A DNA stretch of 64,000 bases from Mycobacterium sp. NBC_00419 (GTDB taxonomy: Bacteria > Actinomycetota > Actinomycetes > Mycobacteriales > Mycobacteriaceae). The notes beneath the pieces are model-generated. The model was not told where the DNA came from, did no database searches, and saw nothing but the letters and a program-made list of their open reading frames with translations. The DNA lies in contig NZ_CP107931.1 of the NCBI RefSeq assembly GCF_036023875.1, positions 5,084,001-5,148,000 on the forward strand, read 5' to 3'. Position 1 is the stretch's first letter, and every line of letters starts with the position of its first letter. Both the position numbers and the translations under genes were made by a program. Below are positions 42,151-49,153 of this stretch, one piece after another.

Positions 42151-43347
42151 GTGTCCAACCTGCTAAAAGGCGTGCGCGTGGTGGAATCGGCGGTGCTGCT
42201 CAACGGTGACACCGTTGGAATGCTCCTCGGTGATCTCGGCGCCGATGTGATCAAGGTCGAATCACCGCCCGCCGGAGACTACTTGCGGTATTTCCTTGGC
42301 CAGATTGTTCCCGGTGTGAGCGTCCCGCACGCTCAGGTGAACCGGAACAAGCGGTCGATACTGCTTGACCTGACCCAGCAAGCCGACCGCGAAAATTTCT
42401 GGAAGCTGATCGACACCGCGGACATCTTCGTCGACGGCAATCGTCCGGGGGTGTGCGACAAACTCGGCGTGGGGCCTGACGCCATGCGGGCGCGCAAACC
42501 CAGCCTTGTTTACGTGCAGCACACCGGGTTCGGCGCAACGGGTCCGTATGCCCGGATTCCCACCCACGGGATGCTGATGAACGCTTTGGTCGGCGCGCAC
42601 GCTGTCCGGCGCGGCGACGATGGTCTGCTCCATCGTGGCTCGTTCGAACAGGATGGAGCCAACCTAGGCGGTGAATCCACCAGCGTAGGCGCCCTGCATG
42701 CTGCCCTGAATGCGGTAGCGGCGGTGGTGCGCGCGAGGGAGACTGGTATCGGGGCCTACGTCGATGTAGCGGGCTCGGACGCAACCGCCATGACAGCGTG
42801 GTTGCCAATTACGTTGCAAAGAAATGATTATCGCATCACCGACCGCTCGGGAATGGCAGCCAGATCCGGTGGCGAGATGACGGGTTCGCGGTATCAGTTC
42901 TATGAGACTGCCGATGGCAAGGTCGTTCTGTTCGGGTGCATCGAGCAACGCTTCTGGGACAAGTGGGCAGGAGCCGCGGGGCGCGATGACCTGATCGGCC
43001 GTCAAGCCGACACGTCCAACGGATCAGTGGACTGGGGCGACGACGCCGAGCGCCGACTAGTCGCCGAGGTGATCGCCACGAGGACTTTGGACGAGTGGCT
43101 GGCATTGGCGGCAGAGCACGGGTTCGCGCTCGGGGCGGCGCACCAGAGTATCGACGAGGTCGCGGCTGATCCGCACGTCGCCAGTCGTAACGTCTTCGTC
43201 GAGGGTGAGCATCCGGTAGCAGGGCCAATCTCGTATGTGGGATCGGCCGCAGTTGTTGACGGCGAACGGTTTACCGTGCGTCGCCACGCGCCCGCCCCGG
43301 GTGAACACACCGACGAGATCCTCGCGGAGCTCGACGCAGGGGAGTAG
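42151..43347 (+). CDS. CaiB/BaiF-family (type III) CoA-transferase
   Basis: A 398-aa type III CoA-transferase with GADVIKVESP near residues 30-39, NRNKRSILLDL near 65 and the conserved catalytic-type Asp in GAYVDVAGSDA near 205. It moves CoA between acids without ATP. It starts at GTG 42151 in the operon headed by the amine-dehydrogenase-like gene, and is followed by an AveC-like gene with its own operator at 43469. A longer, two-domain family member is at 49154 in the parallel module. Confidence 0.9.
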   Translation: MSNLLKGVRVVESAVLLNGDTVGMLLGDLGADVIKVESPPAGDYLRYFLGQIVPGVSVPHAQVNRNKRSILLDLTQQADRENFWKLIDTADIFVDGNRPGVCDKLGVGPDAMRARKPSLVYVQHTGFGATGPYARIPTHGMLMNALVGAHAVRRGDDGLLHRGSFEQDGANLGGESTSVGALHAALNAVAAVVRARETGIGAYVDVAGSDATAMTAWLPITLQRNDYRITDRSGMAARSGGEMTGSRYQFYETADGKVVLFGCIEQRFWDKWAGAAGRDDLIGRQADTSNGSVDWGDDAERRLVAEVIATRTLDEWLALAAEHGFALGAAHQSIDEVAADPHVASRNVFVEGEHPVAGPISYVGSAAVVDGERFTVRRHAPAPGEHTDEILAELDAGE

Positions 43348-43468
43348 CCCGAGCAATTGGCCGACGCCCGCCGTCGATATTCCACATCTGGCTCGGGGTG
43401 CATGTTCTGGGGTTTCAACCGCGCTTCGCCTGGCCTAGTTTGAGCCGGCGCAGGCGCGGCTACGAAAA

Positions 43469-43484
43469 ACGACACACTTGCCAA
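43469..43484. promoter_or_regulatory. Site 5 of the dyad family (AveC-like gene A)
   Basis: Minus-strand reading TTGGCAAGTGTGTCGT, 116 bases before the ATG at 43601; it matches site 6 at 14 of 16 positions. Confidence 0.6.
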
Positions 43485-43600
43485 GTTTCTGACAGTCTGG
43501 TTGTGTTGTTCACGTCACATGCGTCGGATAGGTCGGATGTTGTCAGATCCGCCGAATCGGGAATAGGTGATTCCTTCCCGTCGTGAGTCAAGGAGCGTTT

Positions 43601-44503
43601 ATGCCGATTGGTGCCGATAGGGTCGGTTCGGAAGCAGCGATTCTTCCCGGAAGTGATGAGGTGCGTGCGCTGTTCTCGGCTCGCGCTGCACTGATCGTCG
43701 TTGTCTCCCTTGCTGCGGGCGCCGGATTGCTCGTCTTCGCCGCGCAGAGCGGCGGGACCCTTGAGCATCCGGTTGGATTCCGGGTTTGGGAGATCGGCTT
43801 CATCATCGCCGCGCTCGCGGTGCTAGGGGTGGGCGTCGCGCAATCGGTGAAGGAACGTCGACTCAGTCGGTTACTCCTTGTCGCGGTGGCGTCATCCTCC
43901 GCATTCTGGCAGGAGACGTACGGTGACTGGGCTTCCTACGTGCTCTACAGTGACCGATTCTGGACCTTCACGTGGGGTGACACTGCTTTCACGGGTCCGG
44001 TCCGGTGCTGGTGGTTCATTGCCGGATATGTGATCTTCTACGGCTTGCTCTTCGTTCAGATGGAGGTGGTCGTCAACTACGTCCGCAAGCGGTGGCCCAC
44101 GCGAAACCCGTACATCTTGGCGGCTGCGGTCAGCTTCCCGGTGTTCTATGTCTTCGACCTGATTCTCGAGGGGTTTGCGACCGGATTGGGGCTGTGGCAC
44201 TACACCCACATTCTTTGGGGGCCGGGCCTGACCGTCGGCCACGGCGCCTTCCCCCTGGTGTGGCCCATCGTCGAACAGGTGCCGTTCATCGCCCTGGTTG
44301 CCTTCGCGATGATGTGGCGAAGCGCTGAGGGGGAGGACGTCTTCGAGCTGACTGCCCGAGTTGTCCTCCGACGCAAGCCGGGCCAGCTCGCAATTCTGGT
44401 CTCTTGGGTCGTCTTGTTCAATGTCGCGTTCCTGACCACCACCATCCTCCCGCAGATGCTCGCACGGCTGTTGTTCGGGCCGGCATCGGAACTGGTTCCA
44501 TAG
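43601..44503 (+). CDS. AveC-like (spirocyclase family) membrane protein A
   Basis: A 300-aa polytopic protein with about seven hydrophobic segments, related to the product of 51559 (shared WASYVLY..RFW / WGSYLVY..FW motif near residue 110, FPVFYVFDLILE / AVFYVVDILGE near 190, FVWP/LVWP near 225). The family name comes from AveC of avermectin biosynthesis, linked to spiroketal formation; in actinobacteria such proteins also lie near catabolic genes with no known role. ATG 43601 has AAGGAG at 43590-43595. It ends convergent with the mycofactocin-type SDR. Confidence 0.8.
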   Translation: MPIGADRVGSEAAILPGSDEVRALFSARAALIVVVSLAAGAGLLVFAAQSGGTLEHPVGFRVWEIGFIIAALAVLGVGVAQSVKERRLSRLLLVAVASSSAFWQETYGDWASYVLYSDRFWTFTWGDTAFTGPVRCWWFIAGYVIFYGLLFVQMEVVVNYVRKRWPTRNPYILAAAVSFPVFYVFDLILEGFATGLGLWHYTHILWGPGLTVGHGAFPLVWPIVEQVPFIALVAFAMMWRSAEGEDVFELTARVVLRRKPGQLAILVSWVVLFNVAFLTTTILPQMLARLLFGPASELVP

Positions 44504-44896
44504 ATCGGGTCCGCATCACCGATATTCTCTGCCCCGCAGCGCGATTCATGCCCGCACCGTCGGCCGGCGATGTTCCGGAGTGGTGCGCGTGCTGACCGAA
44601 CGTGGATTGAACAATTCGACAGTCGACGTAGAGCGCAAGCTGCGAGGAATTCGCGTAGTTGCGAATCTGATAGGCGAACGTCAACGACCAAGTGATCGGA
44701 AATGTGAGGCCACCGACGAGCAATCGCGGACGCGATTCTTCAGCCATCTGTTGAAGTTCGTCGTACCCGCGATCGGAGCTGGGCCCGGATAGGCGCACTG
44801 TCGACCGTCAGAAGTAGGCCCAGTACACGCACTCTGTGCGACTGCGCACCAGGTTCGGTGGCCCACCCGCCCGACTGGTGGACCACCATGGTGGAC
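44504..44896. other. 393-bp convergent intergenic region without a clear gene
   Basis: Between the AveC-like gene and the SDR ending at 44897. Short frames on either strand look weak. A 12-bp palindrome CCACCATGGTGG at 44883-44894 and a repeated GGTGGACC next to it may form a terminator for either gene. A dyad half-site (TCGACAGTCGACG) occurs near 44616 but does not match the operator spacing. Confidence 0.6.
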
Positions 44897-45730
44897 CTAG
44901 AGGCGGGCGTTGAAGCCAGCGTCGACGGGCAGGGTTACGCCGGTGATGTACTTGGCTTCATCGGATGCCAGGAAGGCGACGGTGTGGCTGACGTCGCGGG
45001 GGTCGAGAGCGGGTACAGGCATTGGATTGGTCATGCGGTCGGCGATTTCGGGATGGGTGGTGACCCATGCGGCGAATGATTCGTTCATGATCATGGGGGT
45101 CATGACGCCGGTGGGGTGAATTGTGTTCACTCGGATGCTGTGTGGGGCAAGAATATTGGCATAGGTGCGCATTAGGCCGATGACGCCGTGCTTGGAGGCC
45201 ACATAGCCGTCTGGTCCGCCATTTCCATCGGACATGCCCTTGAGTCCGGCTGCGGAGCTGGTGATGATGATGGAGCCGCCGCGGCCGCCGTCGATGAGGG
45301 GTTGTCTGGCCACCTTGATGGTGTTACGCACACCGGTCAGAAGAACGGCGACCGCGAGTTCCCAGGATGCGTCGTCGTCTTCGTGATTCTCGTCGACGTC
45401 ACCGAAGTGCATGATGCCGGCATTGGCGACCACGATGTCGATGCGGCCGCCGAGTTCGGCAACGCCTTCGTCGAAGGCGGTGCGCAGGGCGTTGATGTCT
45501 CGGACATCGGCAACCTTGGTGACCACTCGGGCTCCTGCTTCGCCGGCGAGCTTGGCGGTGTGCTCGAGATCGTCTAGCGAGGATAGTGAGTAGGGCACGG
45601 TGGGCAGGTCGGCGCAGATGTCGACGGCAATGATGTCGGCGCCTTCCTCGGCCAGCCGGATAGCGTGCGCCCTGCCTTGGCCGCGACCCGCGCCGGTGAT
45701 GAATGCAACGCGACCATCCAACTTACCCAT
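44897..45730 (-). CDS. Mycofactocin-coupled SDR
   Basis: A 277-aa SDR with the subgroup signature TGAGRGQGRAHAIRLAEEGA (about residues 11-30), AVDIC near 36, NAG near 106 and an active-site YVASK near 171. This subgroup keeps NAD tightly bound and passes electrons to mycofactocin, so the cell must make mycofactocin; those genes are not in the window. It would oxidise an alcohol. ATG 45730 is used; upstream lies operator site 6 at 45825. Confidence 0.93.
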   Translation of the reverse strand: MGKLDGRVAFITGAGRGQGRAHAIRLAEEGADIIAVDICADLPTVPYSLSSLDDLEHTAKLAGEAGARVVTKVADVRDINALRTAFDEGVAELGGRIDIVVANAGIMHFGDVDENHEDDDASWELAVAVLLTGVRNTIKVARQPLIDGGRGGSIIITSSAAGLKGMSDGNGGPDGYVASKHGVIGLMRTYANILAPHSIRVNTIHPTGVMTPMIMNESFAAWVTTHPEIADRMTNPMPVPALDPRDVSHTVAFLASDEAKYITGVTLPVDAGFNARL

Positions 45731-45824
45731 GGTGTTTCCTCGATCTCTTCGTTCCGACTCGGGGTGGGGAGCGACAGCAGACAGCGTGACGAAGTCCACG
45801 TTTCAGCGAGGCTAAGCCTCGACC

Positions 45825-45840
45825 GACACACTTGTCAACT
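45825..45840. promoter_or_regulatory. Site 6 of the dyad family (mycofactocin SDR promoter)
   Basis: Minus-strand reading TTGACAAGTGTGTCGG, 94 bases before the SDR start; differs from site 1 at two central positions only. Confidence 0.75.
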
Positions 45841-46078
45841 ATCGCGTCAGTGGACTGGAAGCCGAGTTCTGGCCCATGGTTTTGCAGCCGGGAATGCCGA
45901 TGCCGAGGCAGTCTCGCTACCGTGGATGGGCCGACAGGGCCCTGCCTGGGAAGCCCGCGACCAGGCTGTATCTGGATCTTCGCCCTCGGTGTCGCCTTTG
46001 CATCGGCTTGATCCCATCTTCTGGATGTTGCGCCGGCCAACGGGTGCCGCTAGCTGGCAGGTTCCGCTAGCGATGAAA

Positions 46079-46094
46079 TCGACTAGTGTGTCGG
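46079..46094. promoter_or_regulatory. Site 7 of the dyad family (amine-dehydrogenase-like gene B)
   Basis: TCGACTAGTGTGTCGG, 29 bases before the GTG at 46124; fifteen bases identical to site 4. Confidence 0.72.
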
Positions 46095-46123
46095 TAACGT
46101 TGCCCGAGGGAATGGAGTGGAGA

Positions 46124-47221
46124 GTGACCATAGACGGGGCGCGCAACAAGATCCGAGTCGCACACGTCGGTACCGGACTTACCGGTCGCGAGGCGCTGCG
46201 AGGGATTATCGCGAACGACCGCTTGGATCTGACCTCCCTGTGGGTGTCCTCGGAGGAGAAGGTCGGCCGCGATGCTGGCGAACTCGTCGGGCTCGACCCT
46301 GTCGGCGTCACCGCGGTCGGCTCACTCGAAGAACTGTTGGCCACCGCGCCGGACGTGCTGAGTTACTGCGCGAACGGACTCGGTCGAGAAGGCGAGGTGG
46401 TGGAGGAGATCGCGCAGGTGCTATCGGCTGGCGTCAACGTCATCACAATCTCATTGTTGAGCCTGTTGTACCCGCCGGCGGCACCCGAGGTCCTACGAAA
46501 GCCGTTGGAAGATGCTGCCGTTCGGGGTGGCTCGACATTCCTGTCGACCGGGCTGGATCCCGGATTCTCCACTGACGTGCTGCCGCTCGCGCTGCTGACG
46601 TTGTCGGACGAGGTCGAGCACGTACATGTGCAGGAGATCGGGATATACGACCACTATGACGTCGAGCCCGTAATTCGGGACATCATGGGTTTCGGACGTC
46701 CGCCCACGTATGAAGCGCCGATCACCGCCGGCGGTGCATTCGAAGCCTTCTGGGGTCCGATGGTCCGTCAGCTGGCCGATCGGCTTGGCGTCGAATTGGA
46801 CGAACTCGTGGTGACGTCGGACAAGGCTGTGCATGACAAGGATTTGAATACCTCGGTCGGTCTGATGGAGGCGGGCACCGTTGTTGCCCTGCGAGTCGCG
46901 TGCGAGGGGCGAGTGGCAGGCCGTGCCGTAGTCACCGCCGAGCACATCACCCGAATGGCTGCCGAAGTCGCACCGGATTGGCCGAGATTCGACGGTGTTG
47001 GTGAATCGAACTATCGGGTCACGATCTCGGGTAATCCCAACATGCGGTGCGATCTGGACCTGGGGCGGTCCGGCGAGGTCTGGGGGTCGGTCAGCGGTAC
47101 GGCGATGCGTTTGGTCAATCTGATTGCCGAGATGCCCAATGCTCCTGCAGGTCTTATCTCCTCGCTCGAGCTTCCGTTGAATCCATCGCGCAATGTCGTC
47201 GTGATGCCGGGGCAAGGCTGA
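46124..47221 (+). CDS. NAD(P)-dependent amine-dehydrogenase-like / DapB-like protein B
   Basis: A 365-aa paralog of the 41002 product: Rossmann motif VGTGLTGREALRG (about residues 14-26) and GRDAGELVGL near 51-60. The C-terminal half resembles the 2,4-diaminopentanoate dehydrogenase type. GTG 46124 lies six bases after GGAG at 46114-46117; ATG 46112 is an alternative. It begins module B, which later contains a two-domain CaiB and an AveC-like gene. The function beyond NAD(P) binding is unknown. Confidence 0.83.
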   Translation: MTIDGARNKIRVAHVGTGLTGREALRGIIANDRLDLTSLWVSSEEKVGRDAGELVGLDPVGVTAVGSLEELLATAPDVLSYCANGLGREGEVVEEIAQVLSAGVNVITISLLSLLYPPAAPEVLRKPLEDAAVRGGSTFLSTGLDPGFSTDVLPLALLTLSDEVEHVHVQEIGIYDHYDVEPVIRDIMGFGRPPTYEAPITAGGAFEAFWGPMVRQLADRLGVELDELVVTSDKAVHDKDLNTSVGLMEAGTVVALRVACEGRVAGRAVVTAEHITRMAAEVAPDWPRFDGVGESNYRVTISGNPNMRCDLDLGRSGEVWGSVSGTAMRLVNLIAEMPNAPAGLISSLELPLNPSRNVVVMPGQG

Positions 47222-47277
47222 GCAAGTGCAACTGGTTCCGAGCTCATTGTCGATGGTGGGCTGACCGCCATCTAGAC

Positions 47278-47293
47278 CCGACAGTATTGTCGG
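47278..47293. promoter_or_regulatory. Site 8 of the dyad family (83-aa gene), perfect half-sites
   Basis: CCGACA-GTAT-TGTCGG: the two six-base arms are perfectly complementary. It lies 71 bases before the ATG at 47365. Confidence 0.75.
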
Positions 47294-47364
47294 TCAGGAA
47301 CTACTCCTCGATGACACCGTCGAGGGTCAACTCGGTCAATGTGGTGAGCTGAAGGTGAGTATTG

Positions 47365-47616
47365 ATGAGTGACGAGGAATTGGCCCCCGAACACGACCCT
47401 CTGGCCGAGGAGATGGACCTCATCACCTTTCAGGAGGCCGACGCGCGCCTCTATCGCGAGCTGGTCCGTACCAGAGAGGTCATCGCGCGGCTCAGGGATG
47501 CTGCGGAAGTCGACCACGACGAGATTGCTGCTCAGCAGACGAGATTGGAAGCGCTGGGCCGAGTGCGGGGGCGCATAAGTGCACAGCGTACCCAGCCCCC
47601 CATTCATAAGCAGTAG
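47365..47616 (+). CDS. 83-aa acidic helical protein, unknown function
   Basis: A small protein with an acidic N-terminus (MSDEELAPEHDPLAEEM) and heptad-like charged helices from about residues 24-70 (RLYRELVRTREVIARLR, ..AQQTRLEALGRVRGR), suggesting a coiled coil or dimerisation. ATG 47365 has a GAAGGTGAG site upstream. It has its own operator (site 8) and ends at a hairpin shared with the convergent amidohydrolase. It could be an accessory or protein-binding factor of the regulon; no family is recognised. Confidence 0.72.
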   Translation: MSDEELAPEHDPLAEEMDLITFQEADARLYRELVRTREVIARLRDAAEVDHDEIAAQQTRLEALGRVRGRISAQRTQPPIHKQ

Positions 47617-47619
47617 GCC

Positions 47620-47669
47620 AACATGAAAACCGCGGACGGCCAGCAACGGCGCGTCCGCGGTTTCATGTT
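47620..47669. terminator. Bidirectional hairpin terminator between convergent genes
   Basis: Arms 47620-47637 and 47653-47669 are complementary over 17 bases with one bulged A, around a 15-base loop. The A-run on one side and T-run on the other fit termination in both directions, for the 83-aa gene (+) and the amidohydrolase (-). Confidence 0.75.
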
Positions 47670-47690
47670 CAGCGCAACAGGCGGGTGCGC

Positions 47691-48959
47691 CTACTTAGTT
47701 CTGCCGCTGACGACGTGGCTGACGTCAGAGGGCTCGTCGTCGGATCCGGCGTCGACGGGGTAGGCCTTGATCGGTTCGGGACGCTGGCCGTTGGATTGGG
47801 CATTGTCGAGACGATGCCGAGATTCTGGCTTAGCTTCCGGGCTGACTGGGAAGTTGAAGATCCGTTCGGCGTTCTTGTAGGTGATCTTCTCGATCTGATC
47901 CGGTCGGAGGTGGCCCAGAACCTTGGCGGCCTCGGTTTGGCTCGATGGCCACGTGGTCTCCGAGTGTGGGTAGTCAGACTCCCACAGGATGTTGTCGATG
48001 CCGATGCGGTCAATGGAATCCGCACTGAGGCCGAAGGATTCGTTGACGGCGCACACGGCGAACTGCCTCTTGAAGATCTCCGACGGTGTGATGTCACCGA
48101 ACGGTGCCCAGAATCGGTGCTTGCCCCAGACGAAGTCGGCGCGTTCGAGCAGGTAAGGGATGTAGCCAATGCCGCCCTCGGTCATGACGAACTGCACGTT
48201 GGGAAAGCGGCGGGGCAGAGTCCCGAACAACATGTCGGTGATGGTCTCGATTCCGACAACTGCTGGGGCGGCCGTGATCGCCACGCTGAAATGGGAATCC
48301 GGCGTGGGAATCGGGATGTGCCCGCTCGAGCCCAAGTGCATCGAGCACACCACGCCGGTGTCCTCGAAGGCGTGGAAGACCGGATCCCAGTGATCGGTGT
48401 GCAGGGAGGGCAACTTCAAGTAGCTCGGGTTCTCGGGGAACGAGACTGCGCGAGCTCCCCGTTCGGCGCATCGGCGCAGTTCGGCGGCGGCGAGGTGCGG
48501 ATCCCAGAGTTGCAGGATGATGGTCGGCACGAAGATGTCCGGTGCCGCCGCGCACCACTCGTCGAGCACGAAATCGTTGTAGGCCCGCACGCACAGATCG
48601 GCGAGTTCCTTGTCCTTCATCTCGAAGAACACCCGGCCGCCGAATCCGGGAAGCGATGGGAAGAGCACGCTTCCGACAATGCCGTCCGCGCGGAAGTCGT
48701 CGGCGCGTGCGGCGGCGTCGTAGCAACCAGGAATGAGGTCGGTGAAGCGCACCGGATCGGTGCCCCAGTCCTCGGGGTCCTTCCCCGCCACGGCATTGAG
48801 GCCCATTGTGGCCGAGCGCTGGTCTTCGTAGACCCAGAACTGTCGACCGTCGGCCTCGATGACGTGGGGGCCCTTTTCCTGGAACTTGTGTGGCAGCCGT
48901 TTGGTCCACACATCGGCGGGCTCGACGATGTGATCGTCGACGCTGAACAGTTTGAGCAT
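47691..48959 (-). CDS. Amidohydrolase-family metal-dependent hydrolase (Amidohydrolase_2)
   Basis: A 422-aa TIM-barrel hydrolase/decarboxylase: DDH metal motif near residues 8-10, MHLGSSG near 215 and WESDYPHSETTWP near 325-337 with the late Asp ligand. ATG 48959 follows an optimal CCGGAGGAACG. It differs from the 6062 protein in length and sequence. The promoter is shared with the divergent two-domain CaiB gene, with operator site 9 in between. Confidence 0.9.
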   Translation of the reverse strand: MLKLFSVDDHIVEPADVWTKRLPHKFQEKGPHVIEADGRQFWVYEDQRSATMGLNAVAGKDPEDWGTDPVRFTDLIPGCYDAAARADDFRADGIVGSVLFPSLPGFGGRVFFEMKDKELADLCVRAYNDFVLDEWCAAAPDIFVPTIILQLWDPHLAAAELRRCAERGARAVSFPENPSYLKLPSLHTDHWDPVFHAFEDTGVVCSMHLGSSGHIPIPTPDSHFSVAITAAPAVVGIETITDMLFGTLPRRFPNVQFVMTEGGIGYIPYLLERADFVWGKHRFWAPFGDITPSEIFKRQFAVCAVNESFGLSADSIDRIGIDNILWESDYPHSETTWPSSQTEAAKVLGHLRPDQIEKITYKNAERIFNFPVSPEAKPESRHRLDNAQSNGQRPEPIKAYPVDAGSDDEPSDVSHVVSGRTK

Positions 48960-49031
48960 CGTTCCTCCGGATAGATGGGAATGCTCGATCTTGGGCACTG
49001 CTATTGAGATGTGCATCACGATGAGCTAAAT

Positions 49032-49047
49032 TCGACAATACCGTCGA
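49032..49047. promoter_or_regulatory. Site 9 of the dyad family (amidohydrolase/CaiB divergent promoter)
   Basis: TCGACAATACCGTCGA; it matches the reverse of site 8 at 13 of 16 positions. It lies 72 bases from the amidohydrolase start and 106 from the CaiB start. Confidence 0.68.
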
Positions 49048-49153
49048 CTTTGTCGTGGGTGCAACACCCGCACTGCTGTCGATGGCATGTGAACCTCTCA
49101 CGAGCGCAGTGTGTTTGACGCTGCGCACCGTCCATTCAGGAGGAACGACACAA

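Larger units (their letters stand above)
45731..46123. other. 393-bp divergent promoter region with two operator sites
   Basis: Between the SDR start (45730) and the amine-dehydrogenase-like start (46124). It contains operator site 6 near the SDR and site 7 near the other gene, separated by about 240 bases. The middle part has open frames on both strands but no ribosome-binding site or recognisable protein, and may be decayed coding sequence. Confidence 0.6.

Noticed and set aside
44610..44628. TCGACAGTCGACG resembling the regulon dyad
   Set aside because: Half-sites are present but the spacing is wrong and it lies in a convergent region with no gene to control.
44418..44798. 126-codon minus-strand frame behind the AveC-like gene
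   Set aside because: It overlaps the end of a well-supported gene, has no ribosome-binding site and no recognisable features.
44883..44894. CCACCATGGTGG palindrome
   Set aside because: Too short and simple to call an operator; at best part of a weak terminator between convergent genes.
45847..46344. 165-codon minus-strand frame in the divergent promoter region
   Set aside because: It runs through operator site 7 and into the amine-dehydrogenase-like gene; no domain is visible.
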